64,000 bases of DNA from Pseudoalteromonas fuliginea (GTDB taxonomy: Bacteria; Pseudomonadota; Gammaproteobacteria; Enterobacterales; Alteromonadaceae), in NCBI RefSeq assembly GCF_000690055.1, contig NZ_JJNZ01000019.1, positions 27,378 to 91,377 on the forward strand, read 5' to 3'. Both the position numbers and the translations under genes were made by a program. Below are positions 26,461 to 35,689 of this stretch, one piece after another (position 1 is the stretch's first letter; every line of letters begins with the position of its first letter). A model generated the notes under the pieces. That model saw nothing but the letters and a program-made list of their open reading frames with translations, ran no database searches and was not told where the DNA came from.

Positions 26461-26817
26461 CTATTTTTCTTTTAGTGGCTCGCCTTCAAAGGTAATACCT
26501 AAAAAAGGTGTTGCCTCTGGTGCTAACATAAACGTGCGAATGTTTATGTGATCATCCCCTTTAGGGTTTTGCAGCACGTCTTCTCGGTAAAACTTACCAA
26601 AACAATCCAACGTATTTTGTTTACTTAAATCGTTTAATTTAGCAAACGCAAAAATTTTACACGAGCCGTTGTTCTCACTCGCAGCGCTAAGTAATCCATG
26701 GTTATTAAAGCCACATGCAGTAAAGTCGTAATTTGCTTCTATCACCGCCATTGTATCGGTAAATTGAATGCTTTTTGGGTTTTCAGCAAGTGCTTTTAAA
26801 TAGTTATTTAGTGTCAT
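26461..26817 (-). CDS. HopJ-type effector family protein
   Basis: A 118-residue protein of the HopJ family: PKSIQFTDTMAVIEANYDF, F-x-N-G/H-x-L-x-N-A-x-x-x-N-x-GSCKIFAFA and CFGKFYREDVL-N-P. HopJ was named after a putative type III effector of Pseudomonas syringae, but family members are common in marine bacteria without such secretion, so an effector role here is unlikely. The function is unknown. AAAGG lies before the start. It follows the aspartic-protease gene by 21 bases and may be the last gene of the xerC operon. Confidence 0.78.
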   Translation of the reverse strand: MTLNNYLKALAENPKSIQFTDTMAVIEANYDFTACGFNNHGLLSAASENNGSCKIFAFAKLNDLSKQNTLDCFGKFYREDVLQNPKGDDHINIRTFMLAPEATPFLGITFEGEPLKEK

Positions 26818-26838
26818 GTGTTACCTTTGGATTTTTAA

Positions 26839-27942
26839 TTATTTAGCGCTCAACTCTAGCTCATCTGTTTGCTGATTTATATTGAATTTAAATCGCGATA
26901 AAAAGTTCATTCCTAGCAAACCTTGCCCACGAGTGTTTTCAATGCTCAACACTTCAAAACCATAAATAATTTGCGAGCCCACTTTAAACGATTCAATTTG
27001 ATAACGCTTTACAACAATTTGGCCGTTAGCTGTGTTGACTGTTACATCGCCTAAATATAAAGGTTGTGGCGAAATTTGCTCAATTATACTTGTAGGTAGT
27101 GAGGTTACGCTTGCGCCTGTATCAATCATTAGTTCGGTTGATACATTATTATTTATTTCGGTGTTTATTAAGTAGTGCGCGCCGTAAGGCGTTAAAGCAA
27201 CGAAGTCGTCTTGCGATTGTGCTTTATTGATCATAGCTTGCAGTGTTTGCACTTGGCTTTTCAGATTGTGCTGGTTTGGCATTCGATCGAGGGTTGCTTG
27301 TGCGCTAATTAAATCGCCTTGCTGATAGTAGGCATACGCAAGCGGATATAAAAACTGTGCGTTATCGCTTTTATAGTCGAGCCAAATTTGTGTTTGCTCA
27401 ATAATAGCTTGCCAATTTTGTTGCTCAGTTAATGTGTGTAATTCGTTTTGAGTGAGCGTATTTAAACGTGTATTTACGTTACTTTGCTGATCAGCAGGCA
27501 GTAATGAATTAAGCTCAAATAAAGCAATAATGGCATTTTGTGTTTGCTCGCTATTTATTAAATACTCAACCTGTAAATTAAGTAACTCTACGTTATAAGG
27601 GTTGTTATTTAATAGCGCATTGAGAAATGATTCGCTAAGTAATAAATTGCTATTTAGCCATGTTTTAAGCTGCACTAGCCATGATGAATAAAGGTTTATT
27701 GCGATTTCTGGATTGCTGCTTTTGAGTTGTTGATAGCTACTAAGTGCGGCTTCAAATTGGTGTTTTTTAAACTGCTGCTTTGCCGTATTTAATAGCGTAT
27801 TTTGCTGTTTAGGCGATATGCTTTTTTCAGCACCTTGCGTTTTTTGTACTTGAGTTAACGCAGGCTGCGGCCATAATAAATAAGCGTTAAGGCTAAGTGA
27901 GCCAATTAATAGCAAGGTGATTAGCTTGGTATAGTGGCTCAT
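26839..27942 (-). CDS. TPR-containing retropepsin-like aspartic protease, membrane-anchored
   Basis: A 367-residue protein. The N-terminal helix (about 8-24) anchors it to the inner membrane; about 45-240 is a helical TPR-like repeat region with several tyrosine- and alanine-rich pairs; about 250-365 is a retropepsin-type domain with the catalytic Asp274 in MIDTGASVTSLP and a closing GLLGMNFLSRFKF motif. Bacterial clan AA proteases of this kind work as dimers; the substrate is unknown. It lies 28 bases downstream of yigB, with GAGG before the ATG, and may be part of that operon, although it is not in the E. coli cluster. Confidence 0.8.
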   Translation of the reverse strand: MSHYTKLITLLLIGSLSLNAYLLWPQPALTQVQKTQGAEKSISPKQQNTLLNTAKQQFKKHQFEAALSSYQQLKSSNPEIAINLYSSWLVQLKTWLNSNLLLSESFLNALLNNNPYNVELLNLQVEYLINSEQTQNAIIALFELNSLLPADQQSNVNTRLNTLTQNELHTLTEQQNWQAIIEQTQIWLDYKSDNAQFLYPLAYAYYQQGDLISAQATLDRMPNQHNLKSQVQTLQAMINKAQSQDDFVALTPYGAHYLINTEINNNVSTELMIDTGASVTSLPTSIIEQISPQPLYLGDVTVNTANGQIVVKRYQIESFKVGSQIIYGFEVLSIENTRGQGLLGMNFLSRFKFNINQQTDELELSAK

Positions 27943-27970
27943 TGTGACCTCTTATTTAATGCAATTGGTA

Positions 27971-28678
27971 TTATTTAATAAAGTGCGTTAGGGCATGAAT
28001 ATTGGCTATTTCAATATCAGCTAGCCCTTTATAAGCATAATTGGCGTCTTGATCGTTTAACCATACCGATTGGCAACCGGCATTATTTGCGCCTTGTACG
28101 TCGGTATCTAGGCTATCGCCAATGTGTAAAATTTCACTTTTAGCAACGTTTAAGTGCTCGGCAGCTTTATCAAATAAGGTGCTGTGAGGTTTTGCTTTAC
28201 CGTGCATACCGGCTTGTAACACGAGCGAAAATTTATTGTGTAAGTTAAAGCGTTCAATTTCAACATTACCATTAGTTATAGCAACCAGCGTAAAGTGCTG
28301 GGCTAAGTTATCTAGCAGCTTTAGTACGTCATCGGTTACCACTATTTTACTGCGCGCATCGGCAAAGGCGTTGTAGGCAGCATCGGCATGATGCTCTACC
28401 TCTTCCTCATTCAAATCTAGTTTAGAAAGGGCTAAGCGCAATGTATGTTGGCGCCATTTAGTGACGTTATCAGCAAGTTCAGGTAACTGTAATACGGCCT
28501 CATTGCGGCATTGTTGCCAGTATTTTGGGCCTTGGGCTAAGTAGCTAGGGAGCGCATTTAAATAATCTTGCTGCGCTTTAACCGCTGCTTTTATAATGGG
28601 GTGATTGTTGTAAAGAGTGTCGTCTAAATCAAAGCTCATGACAGAAAATGGCTTAATAGCACGATTAAATCGGATCAT
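27971..28678 (-). CDS. yigB: HAD phosphatase YigB
   Basis: A 235-residue HAD hydrolase with nucleophile Asp17 and acid Asp19 in FDLDDTLY, ITNGN (motif II), a lysine in GKAKP and HIGDSLDTDVQGA (motif IV). The E. coli orthologue removes phosphate from the riboflavin intermediate 5-amino-6-(5-phosphoribitylamino)uracil. It keeps its usual place directly after xerC, ten bases apart, which supports the name. Cytoplasmic. Confidence 0.9.
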   Translation of the reverse strand: MIRFNRAIKPFSVMSFDLDDTLYNNHPIIKAAVKAQQDYLNALPSYLAQGPKYWQQCRNEAVLQLPELADNVTKWRQHTLRLALSKLDLNEEEVEHHADAAYNAFADARSKIVVTDDVLKLLDNLAQHFTLVAITNGNVEIERFNLHNKFSLVLQAGMHGKAKPHSTLFDKAAEHLNVAKSEILHIGDSLDTDVQGANNAGCQSVWLNDQDANYAYKGLADIEIANIHALTHFIK

Positions 28679-28688
28679 TTTTATTTAC

Positions 28689-29633
28689 CTAATCAGTTCG
28701 TTTTTTTGCACGAGGGTGAGTGTTGTCGTACACCTTGGCTAAATGTTGAAAATCTAAATGCGTATACACTTGTGTAGCCGACAAACTGCTGTGCCCTAGT
28801 AACTCTTGCACGGCGCGTAAATCACCAGATGATTCTAAAATATGTGACGCGAACGAGTGGCGCAGCTTATGCGGGTGAACCTGCGAGCTAATGCCTTGTT
28901 TTATTCCCCACTCTTGCATGCGTAGGCGTACTTGGCGAATCGAAATACGGTTTTTTTGGCTACTTAAGAATACTGCTATTTCATCGGGCTTTGCAAACTG
29001 AGGGCGTATTGTGAGCCATTTTTTTAATGCGTCTAACGCTTTTTTGCCCACCGGAATTAACCGCTCTTTATTGCCTTTACCACGCACTAAAATTTCGCCA
29101 TTGGCAGCGCTAATATCTTGCATGTTAGCGCCAACTAACTCGCTTATACGCAGCCCTGATGAATACATCAACTCCATCATTGCTTTATCTCTAATAGCGA
29201 GAGGTTCGTCGTCGGGTATTTCGAGCAAGCGTGCCATTTGATCTACATCGAGATTCTTAGGTAGGGGCTTTGCAAACTTAGGGCCTTTTATACCCACTGC
29301 AGGATTATGGTAATGCGATTGCTCGGCAATGTTTTTTGCTTTTAAAAACTTATACAAACTGCGAATGCAGCTGAGCTTTAAGCTAATAGTACGGCCACTT
29401 AATTGTTTTGAACGCAGTGCCATGCTGTAGCGGCGAATATGCTCGCCTTGCACGCCAAACCAGTCATCACATAATTTGTTAAAATAAAGAGCTGCAAAGC
29501 TAAGCTGGCTTACGTATTGATTAACTGTGTGCGCTGAATATTGTTTTTCAAACTTTAAATAGTCGCTAAATAGCATTATGGGTGTGCGCCAATTGTCGCT
29601 TAATTGGGTAATGTTAGGCGCGTCTTCACTCAT
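28689..29633 (-). CDS. xerC: Tyrosine recombinase XerC
   Basis: XerC works with XerD at dif to resolve chromosome dimers. The 314 residues contain the SAM-like core-binding domain (about 17-100) and the catalytic domain with Arg162, Lys186, His255, Arg258, His281 and Tyr290; all six active-site residues are present. Its start overlaps the end of the DUF484 gene by four bases (ATGA). It is placed as in E. coli between DUF484 and yigB, so this is the housekeeping recombinase and not a mobile-element integrase. Confidence 0.96.
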   Translation of the reverse strand: MSEDAPNITQLSDNWRTPIMLFSDYLKFEKQYSAHTVNQYVSQLSFAALYFNKLCDDWFGVQGEHIRRYSMALRSKQLSGRTISLKLSCIRSLYKFLKAKNIAEQSHYHNPAVGIKGPKFAKPLPKNLDVDQMARLLEIPDDEPLAIRDKAMMELMYSSGLRISELVGANMQDISAANGEILVRGKGNKERLIPVGKKALDALKKWLTIRPQFAKPDEIAVFLSSQKNRISIRQVRLRMQEWGIKQGISSQVHPHKLRHSFASHILESSGDLRAVQELLGHSSLSATQVYTHLDFQHLAKVYDNTHPRAKKRTD

Positions 29634-30241
29634 GCTAGTTCAAGTAAACGTAGTTGTAATGAACGTACAAAATCGAGAGCAAATAAATTATCTTGTGTGG
29701 GCTCAAAATGGTTATCATTATTGCTACCAAAAGCCAATATGGCAATTGGGTTTACAGCCTCTCCAATTAAGTAAATAGCCGTTGATTGTGTTGTTTCATT
29801 AAATAACAACAGGCTTTCTTGTTGATCTATGCGGCCTAAATAATGGCTTGAATTAGTTAGGCGGTGAGCAATCAGTTCATCATAATTTTTGTTGTACTTT
29901 AATAATTTACAATTGCTTATTGTTGGGTTTGTGCAAATAATATTTTGTAAGTTACTTGCTAATGTATTGAAGTCGTAGTTACTCCAAAGCTGGCGATGAC
30001 ATTGACTAAATAAGCGATAAACAAACTCGTTTTGAGTTGCGTGTTGGCTCATGGTCTCTATTTGGTTTTTTAAAAGCGTATTATGCTCGCGTAGCTGGCG
30101 TTGTTGAATATGTACTAGCGATGTTGCACCTTGAGTTTGCTGCTGCAGTTCAAGTTGGACTAGTAGTTCTGGATGCTGAATTAAAAAATCAGGGTGTTGC
30201 TGCAAGTAATCAATAACTTGCTCTTTATTTAGCTCGGTCAT
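29630..30241 (-). CDS. DUF484 family protein (YigA)
   Basis: A 203-residue cytoplasmic protein of the DUF484 family, a GAF-like domain. The start [19 protein letters not shown] is diagnostic; a coiled-coil segment (about 40-75) leads into the GAF-like core. The function is unknown, but the gene is conserved between dapF and xerC in gammaproteobacteria. It overlaps both neighbours by four bases, so translation of dapF, this gene and xerC is coupled. Confidence 0.88.
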   Translation of the reverse strand: MTELNKEQVIDYLQQHPDFLIQHPELLVQLELQQQTQGATSLVHIQQRQLREHNTLLKNQIETMSQHATQNEFVYRLFSQCHRQLWSNYDFNTLASNLQNIICTNPTISNCKLLKYNKNYDELIAHRLTNSSHYLGRIDQQESLLLFNETTQSTAIYLIGEAVNPIAILAFGSNNDNHFEPTQDNLFALDFVRSLQLRLLELA

Positions 30242-31068
30242 AGCGCGACTTGTCCATCGAATACATGCTCTGCTGGGCCTGTCATACGTACTGGGTGACC
30301 TTCGCCACTCCAGCGCACTTGCAAACTTCCACCTGGCAAATCGACTTGAACGGTTGTTGATAATTTATTTTGAATATGACCAATAACCATTGCTGCACAC
30401 GCGCCAGTTCCACACGCTAGGGTTTCGTTAACGCCGCGCTCCCAAACTCTTAATTTAATGTGCTCTTGCGATACAACCTGCATAAAGCCAATGTTCGCTT
30501 TTTGCGGAAAGCGTTCATGGTTTTCAAGCAATGGACCCAATATATCAACTTGGGCGGTAGTGATATCGTCAACTTCCAGTACACAATGCGGATTACCCAT
30601 AGATACCGCGCCACTAAATACCGTGTGCTCTTGCGTTCTAATAATATAAGTAAGCTCACGCTTGCTGGCTTTTAAAGGGATTTTACTTGGCTCAAAGTTA
30701 GGGTGACCCATGTTAACCGTTACTTGACCGTCTTTTTCTATGTAGAGCGTTAAGTTGCCCGACTTGGTCGATACACTAATTTTGTGCTTGTTAGTAAGGC
30801 CTTTCATACGTACAAAACGGGCAAAACAGCGTGCGCCGTTGCCGCATTGCTCTACTTCGGTACCGTCGGCATTAAAAATTCGATAATGAAAGTCGAGATC
30901 GGGAGAGTACGGCGCTTCAACCATCAGTAACTGGTCAAAGCCAATGCCAAAATGGCGATCTGCCAGTTTTTTGATTTGATCTCGCGACAAAAAAACATTT
31001 TGTGTAATGTTATCAATCACAACAAAGTCGTTGCCTAAGCCGTGCATTTTGGAAAAATTAACTAACAT
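30238..31068 (-). CDS. dapF: Diaminopimelate epimerase
   Basis: DapF converts LL- to meso-diaminopimelate for lysine and peptidoglycan. The 276 residues match the usual length. The two catalytic cysteines are Cys75 in EQCGNGARC and Cys219 in ACGTGACAA; the start MHGLGNDF is also diagnostic. It lies 64 bases downstream of lysA, with a hairpin in that gap, and overlaps the DUF484 gene by four bases. Confidence 0.97.
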   Translation of the reverse strand: MLVNFSKMHGLGNDFVVIDNITQNVFLSRDQIKKLADRHFGIGFDQLLMVEAPYSPDLDFHYRIFNADGTEVEQCGNGARCFARFVRMKGLTNKHKISVSTKSGNLTLYIEKDGQVTVNMGHPNFEPSKIPLKASKRELTYIIRTQEHTVFSGAVSMGNPHCVLEVDDITTAQVDILGPLLENHERFPQKANIGFMQVVSQEHIKLRVWERGVNETLACGTGACAAMVIGHIQNKLSTTVQVDLPGGSLQVRWSGEGHPVRMTGPAEHVFDGQVAL

Positions 31069-31087
31069 AGCGCTCTAATTCGGTTTT

Positions 31088-31113
31088 GCTCTGTGCTAAT
31101 CATGCCACAGAGC
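31088..31113 (-). other. Intercistronic hairpin between lysA and dapF
   Basis: Eight-base arms GCTCTGTG/CACAGAGC with a ten-base loop. No T-run in the minus direction, so it is more likely an RNA stabilising or processing site than a terminator. Confidence 0.4.
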
Positions 31114-31132
31114 AGCTAGTAGACAAAAACGT

Positions 31133-32386
31133 TTATGGTAAAACTTTCTCACCTTGATAAAGGCTTTCAATAGTTTCGCGTTCGCGAATAAGGTGATGCT
31201 GCTGACCATCTACCATTATTTCTGCAACACGCGGGCGCGAGTTGTAGTTTGAGCTCATGGTAAAGCCATATGCCCCCGCACTTCTTTGTGCGAGTAAATC
31301 GCCTTGTTTTAGGGCAAGTTCGCGGTCTTTTCCTAAAAAGTCGCCGGTTTCGCACACCGGCCCCACAATATCAAAGTTGTGAGTAGGTGTTTCGTCATCG
31401 CGCACGGATACCGGAATGATTTTTTGCCACGCTTGATAAAGCGCAGGGCGAAGCATATCGTTCATACCAGCATCGACAATGGCAAAAAATTTGTCTTGGT
31501 TTTGTTTAATAAATTCAACTTGAGTAACTAAAATACCTGCGTTAGCTGCAATAGCGCGCCCTGGTTCAAAAATTAGTTCAAGGTGTTTATAGTTAGCTAA
31601 GCGCTCGGTAACTTGCGCTGCATATTCACTTGGGTGCGGTGGTTGCTCGTTGTTGTACGGTACGCCTAAACCGCCACCAATATCTAAATGAGTTAGCTCA
31701 ATACCGTTAGTTTTTAGCTCATCAATAAGCGCCATTAGTTTATCAAGGGCTTCTAAAAAAGGTCTAACTTGCGTTAATTGAGAGCCAATATGACAATCGA
31801 CACCAATTACTTTTAAACCAGGTAAAGCCGCTGCTTGTTGATAAACACTCACTGCTGTTTGAATATCAATACCAAATTTATTCTCTTTTAAACCGGTAGA
31901 AATATACGGATGTGTTTTTGCATCTATATCGGGGTTTACGCGAATAGAAATAGGCGCTTCTAGGTTAAGCTCGCAAGCCACTTCAGAAATACGTTCAAGC
32001 TCAGAGGCTGATTCAACGTTAAAACATTTAATACCCAGCTTTAATGCATACGCTATTTCGTCAGACGTTTTAGCCACGCCTGAAAAAACCACTTTAGAGG
32101 CGTCGCCACCTGCTTTAATTACACGCGCAAGTTCGCCTTTGGATACAATATCGAAACCCGAACCTAAGCGCGCTAATATATTAAGTACGGCAATATTTGA
32201 GTTTGCTTTTACAGCGTAACATACTAGGCTTTTGTGATTTTTAGTGGCGTTAGCAAACGCTAAGTAATGGCGCTCAAATGTAGCACGCGAGTAAACATAA
32301 CATGGCGTACCGTATTGCTGCGCTATGCTTGCCACACTGACGTCTTCGGCAAATAATTGGTTGTTTTTGTAATTAAAATAATCCAT
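31133..32386 (-). CDS. lysA: Diaminopimelate decarboxylase
   Basis: LysA decarboxylates meso-diaminopimelate to lysine, with pyridoxal phosphate bound at Lys60 in CYAVKANSN. The 417 residues contain the fold III barrel (about 35-280) and a C-terminal beta domain with GPVCETGDFLGKDR; the GGGLGV and EPGRAI phosphate-binding motifs are present. The start directly abuts the lptM stop, and the GGAGC in the end of lptM acts as its SD. It is followed by dapF, giving consecutive steps of one pathway. Confidence 0.96.
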   Translation of the reverse strand: MDYFNYKNNQLFAEDVSVASIAQQYGTPCYVYSRATFERHYLAFANATKNHKSLVCYAVKANSNIAVLNILARLGSGFDIVSKGELARVIKAGGDASKVVFSGVAKTSDEIAYALKLGIKCFNVESASELERISEVACELNLEAPISIRVNPDIDAKTHPYISTGLKENKFGIDIQTAVSVYQQAAALPGLKVIGVDCHIGSQLTQVRPFLEALDKLMALIDELKTNGIELTHLDIGGGLGVPYNNEQPPHPSEYAAQVTERLANYKHLELIFEPGRAIAANAGILVTQVEFIKQNQDKFFAIVDAGMNDMLRPALYQAWQKIIPVSVRDDETPTHNFDIVGPVCETGDFLGKDRELALKQGDLLAQRSAGAYGFTMSSNYNSRPRVAEIMVDGQQHHLIRERETIESLYQGEKVLP

Positions 32387-32581
32387 TTATTGCTCCTGAC
32401 TTTGCTGTGCTTTGGCTTGCTCTGCGGTAGTGGCTGGCTGAGCTGTATTTTGAGGTTGGTTTTGCTCTGTTTGTGGCTCTGGTAAATATAACGGACCGCT
32501 TTGTCCGCAGCCAGCTAAGGCGCTTAACAGTACAGTGCTTATTAATAGTCTTTTTAATTGTAAGGTATGTGTCGCTTTCAT
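32387..32581 (-). CDS. lptM: LPS translocon-associated small lipoprotein LptM (YifL)
   Basis: A 64-residue lipoprotein. The lipobox LAGC gives Cys25, and the mature start CGQSGPLYLPEP matches the LptM signature C-G-x-x-G-P-L-Y-x-P. In E. coli LptM helps the outer-membrane LptDE translocon to mature. The rest is a Gln/Pro/Ala-rich tail. The position directly ahead of lysA and opposite cyaY is conserved. The upstream gap of 157 bp presumably holds both divergent promoters. Confidence 0.9.
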   Translation of the reverse strand: MKATHTLQLKRLLISTVLLSALAGCGQSGPLYLPEPQTEQNQPQNTAQPATTAEQAKAQQSQEQ

Positions 32582-32738
32582 TAGATTAATACGGTTGCTG
32601 GCTTTATAATCGCAGAGTAACAGAATATCTAAAAAATGCAGCTATTCGCGGATGATTTTATTCCTGTTACACTAGCTGCACATTTTTAAAGCTAAAACGT
32701 ACCCAATATTAGGCGGCTCGCCTGCAAAGGAAATAACA

Positions 32739-33062
32739 ATGACTGAACACGAATATCACCAATTAGCCGAAGCTCTTATGTTCACTATTGAAGAGCAGGT
32801 TGATGATTGCGAAGCTGATTTAGACTACGAATCGGCACAAGGTATTTTAGAAATTATTTTTCCTGATAAAAGTAAAATAGTGATCAATAAGCAAGCACCT
32901 CTTCATCAAGTATGGGTTGCAACTAAGTTTAACGGACATCATTTTGAAATGCGTGATGGGTTATGGATTGATAACCGCTCTGGCGCTGAATTTTGGGCAT
33001 TTATTAATGAAGCGTCAACGCGCCAAGCTGGCCAAGAAGTTAAATGGCAATCAACACTATGA
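32739..33062 (+). CDS. cyaY: Frataxin-like iron-binding protein CyaY
   Basis: CyaY modulates Fe-S cluster assembly through IscS and binds iron at an acidic helix. The 107 residues show the acidic first helix ([14 protein letters not shown]) and the conserved strands [16 protein letters not shown] and [19 protein letters not shown]. It is divergent from lptM as in E. coli. Its stop overlaps the start of the esterase gene (ATGA). Confidence 0.95.
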   Translation: MTEHEYHQLAEALMFTIEEQVDDCEADLDYESAQGILEIIFPDKSKIVINKQAPLHQVWVATKFNGHHFEMRDGLWIDNRSGAEFWAFINEASTRQAGQEVKWQSTL

Positions 33063-33715
33063 GTTTAGAATTTGTAGAATACCCAGCCCAAGGTGAGCAC
33101 AAAGCGACCGTTATTTGGTTACATGGCTTAGGCGACTCTGGTGATGGTTTTGCACCAGTAGCACCGCAATTAAACCTACCAAGCGAGCTTGGTATACGGT
33201 TTATTTTTCCGCATGCGCCAGTGCAACCGGTCACCATAAATGGTGGTATGGAAATGCGCTCTTGGTACGATATTAAATCTATAGAGTTAGATAAACGCGC
33301 TGATGAGCAAGGTGTGAGAGATTCGGCTGCTAAAGTAGAAGAATTAATCAACACAGAAATAGCAAATGGCATACCTGCTAATAAAATTATTTTAGCTGGT
33401 TTTTCTCAAGGTGGTGTTGTGTCGCTGCATTTAGCGCCGCGCTTTGAGCAAAAGCTTGGCGGTGTTATGGCGCTTTCTACTTATATGTGTGTGCCACAAA
33501 AATTTGCTGATGAAGCAAAACATACCGATTTAAATGTATTTATGGCGCATGGTAGTCAAGATAATGTTGTACCTTATAGCGCAGGTAAAAGTGCGTTTGA
33601 AGTATTAACAGCACATAACATGGATGTAAGCTGGCAAGAATATCCGATGGCTCATCAAGTTTGCGCAGAAGAACTGCAAGCTATTCGCCAATGGTTGGTT
33701 GCTCGTTTAAGTTAA
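33059..33715 (+). CDS. Carboxylesterase, alpha/beta-hydrolase (acyl-protein-thioesterase-like)
   Basis: A cytoplasmic esterase of 218 residues from the chosen ATG, the usual length of the Pseudomonas EstB/acyl-protein thioesterase family. The triad is Ser116 (GFSQGG), Asp168 (GSQDNVVP) and His199 (MAHQV); the oxyanion region is LHGLGDSG. The chosen ATG overlaps the cyaY stop by four bases; an alternative ATG five codons upstream adds no family sequence. The natural substrate is unknown; relatives hydrolyse short acyl esters and thioesters. Confidence 0.88.
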   Translation: MSLEFVEYPAQGEHKATVIWLHGLGDSGDGFAPVAPQLNLPSELGIRFIFPHAPVQPVTINGGMEMRSWYDIKSIELDKRADEQGVRDSAAKVEELINTEIANGIPANKIILAGFSQGGVVSLHLAPRFEQKLGGVMALSTYMCVPQKFADEAKHTDLNVFMAHGSQDNVVPYSAGKSAFEVLTAHNMDVSWQEYPMAHQVCAEELQAIRQWLVARLS

Positions 33716-33737
33716 TTTTGGAATCGCTGAGGTCAAT

Positions 33738-34715
33738 ATGAGTCAAAAAATAGTTATTAAAGCAAATGTTAAACGCGAACTACAAGAGAGCTTACCAACG
33801 GTAAGCTACGAGTGGAATTGGCGTCGTATTGTGAGTATTGCTATGTTGGTATTAATGACCTCTGCAGCTGTTGTGTATGGTTTAACAACGTCAGTCAGTG
33901 CAGAGCAAGGCGAGCATCCAAATGAGCAAGAGCACTTTTTAAGTTTTAGTAATAACGCAGAGAACCAGACAAGCGATGAAGTAACGGATGTTGAGCCAGA
34001 ATTATCGGTAAACAATATCCCTGATGAGTCTGTGGAGATAACGCAGACGAGTATCGAACCGTTGTCAGCTGCGCAAAACGAAAATCAAAAAAACATCTCA
34101 AGTAAAACACTAGGCGAAGTCGAACTTGTAAATAATAATACGGTTTTATTAGCTAACAACGATATTGTTACTGATCAAAGCGAAAGCATTAATATAGAGT
34201 TAAACTCAAATATTGATAATGAAGTACAAGAAGAAATCGCAGAAGCTCAAAATGAAGCTGAGCTAGCCAATCAGAGCGACTTACTCTTAGAGCTAGAAAA
34301 CGATGATGGCGCATTGAGTGGCACGGAAGGTTTTTCGCCTACCGCGCAAGTTGCAAGTGTGGCATTGGGCGCGCAAATAGACACGGGTAAAATTAGCCGT
34401 GCAGTACTTACTCGAAAAGTAAGCCGACGTGAGCCTACTAATGTGTTTGCTGCTGACATTCGTTTAAGTCAGTTTGAGGAGTCATTATCATTTTTTAGTG
34501 AACTTAAAGGCTTACAAGGTCAGCAGGTAAAGCATGTGTGGTCTTTTGAGGGCACTACGATGGCTGAAATTTCGCTCAATGTAACCTCTACTCGCTACAG
34601 AACATACTCAACGAAAAATATTATGGCCACGCAAACAGGTCACTGGCGTGTAGATGTCGTTGATGGGCAAGGTAACTTGATAGCTCAAAAAGAATTTAGA
34701 ATTTTAGCAGACTAA
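33738..34715 (+). CDS. DUF2914-domain membrane protein
   Basis: A 325-residue protein with a basic cytoplasmic start, one membrane segment at about 30-50 and a long acidic, Asn/Gln/Glu-rich periplasmic region (about 55-215) of low complexity. The C-terminal DUF2914 domain (about 235-325) is marked by KHVWSFEG, MAEISLNV and GHWRVDVVDGQG-NLIAQKEFRI. The function is unknown. It lies 22 bases after the esterase gene and 35 bases before hemC, so it may be transcribed with the haem genes; whether it is linked to haem synthesis cannot be said. Confidence 0.85.
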   Translation: MSQKIVIKANVKRELQESLPTVSYEWNWRRIVSIAMLVLMTSAAVVYGLTTSVSAEQGEHPNEQEHFLSFSNNAENQTSDEVTDVEPELSVNNIPDESVEITQTSIEPLSAAQNENQKNISSKTLGEVELVNNNTVLLANNDIVTDQSESINIELNSNIDNEVQEEIAEAQNEAELANQSDLLLELENDDGALSGTEGFSPTAQVASVALGAQIDTGKISRAVLTRKVSRREPTNVFAADIRLSQFEESLSFFSELKGLQGQQVKHVWSFEGTTMAEISLNVTSTRYRTYSTKNIMATQTGHWRVDVVDGQGNLIAQKEFRILAD

Positions 34716-34750
34716 AACTAGCTAAACGCAGTAATTAATTGGATACCCTT

Positions 34751-35689
34751 ATGACAGAAAAAACAAAATTAGTACGTATCGCAACGCGTAAAAGCGCCTT
34801 AGCACTTTGGCAGGCCGAATTTGTGAAAGCAGAGCTTGAGCGTTTTCATGCAGATGTGTGCGTAGAATTAGTCCCTATGTCGACGCAAGGGGATATAATT
34901 TTAGATACGCCATTGGCTAAAATTGGCGGTAAAGGCTTATTTGTTAAAGAGCTAGAGCAAGCTATGTTAGATGGTCGCGCTGATATTGCTGTGCATTCTA
35001 TGAAAGACGTGCCAGTAGAGTTCCCAGAAGGATTGGAACTACATACTATTTGTGAGCGTGAGGATCCGCGTGATGCGTTTGTATCAAATAACTTTGCTAA
35101 TTTAGGCGAGTTACCACAGGGCGCTATTGTTGGTACTTCGAGCTTACGTCGTCAGTGTCAAATTAAAGCGCTTCGCCCTGATTTAGATATTCGTGATTTA
35201 CGCGGCAATGTAAATACGCGTTTAGGTAAATTAGATGACGGCCAATACGATGCTATTATTTTAGCGGCAGCGGGGCTTATTCGCTTAGAAATGGAGTCGC
35301 GTATTGCTGATTACATTGAGCCAGAAGTGTCATTACCAGCAAATGGTCAAGGTGCTGTAGGTATTGAGTGTCGTATTGATGATGAAGTAACAAAAGCATT
35401 ACTTGCACCACTTGAGCATACACAAACACGTATTCGCGTAAACGCAGAGCGCTCTATGAACCGCTATTTAGAAGGTGGCTGCCAAGTTCCTATTGGTGCT
35501 TATGCATTAGTTGATGGCGAGCAAGTACATTTACGTGGTTTAGTTGGCGCTGTGGATGGCAGTGAAATTTTACGTGACGAAGTAACAGGTCATGTAAATG
35601 ACGCAGAAAAATTAGGTATTGAGCTTGCTAAAAAATTACTAGCTCAAGGTGCAGATAAAATATTAGCTGAAGTTTATAGAGACGCATAA
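34751..35689 (+). CDS. hemC: Hydroxymethylbilane synthase (porphobilinogen deaminase)
   Basis: HemC joins four porphobilinogen units. The 312 residues from the chosen ATG match the family; an in-frame TTG four codons earlier is not needed. The dipyrromethane cofactor is carried by Cys244 in [12 protein letters not shown], and substrate-binding arginines lie in TSSLRRQCQ and [11 protein letters not shown]. The stop codon directly precedes the hemDX ATG with no gap, which fits strong translational coupling. Confidence 0.97.
   Translation: MTEKTKLVRIATRKSALALWQAEFVKAELERFHADVCVELVPMSTQGDIILDTPLAKIGGKGLFVKELEQAMLDGRADIAVHSMKDVPVEFPEGLELHTICEREDPRDAFVSNNFANLGELPQGAIVGTSSLRRQCQIKALRPDLDIRDLRGNVNTRLGKLDDGQYDAIILAAAGLIRLEMESRIADYIEPEVSLPANGQGAVGIECRIDDEVTKALLAPLEHTQTRIRVNAERSMNRYLEGGCQVPIGAYALVDGEQVHLRGLVGAVDGSEILRDEVTGHVNDAEKLGIELAKKLLAQGADKILAEVYRDA

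Noticed and set aside
26461..26817. Type III secretion effector
   Set aside because: The HopJ name is historical; no secretion genes or host-interaction context are present.
28689..29633. Integrase of a mobile element
   Set aside because: The neighbours (DUF484, yigB, dapF) and the complete active site identify housekeeping XerC; there is no attachment site or cargo.
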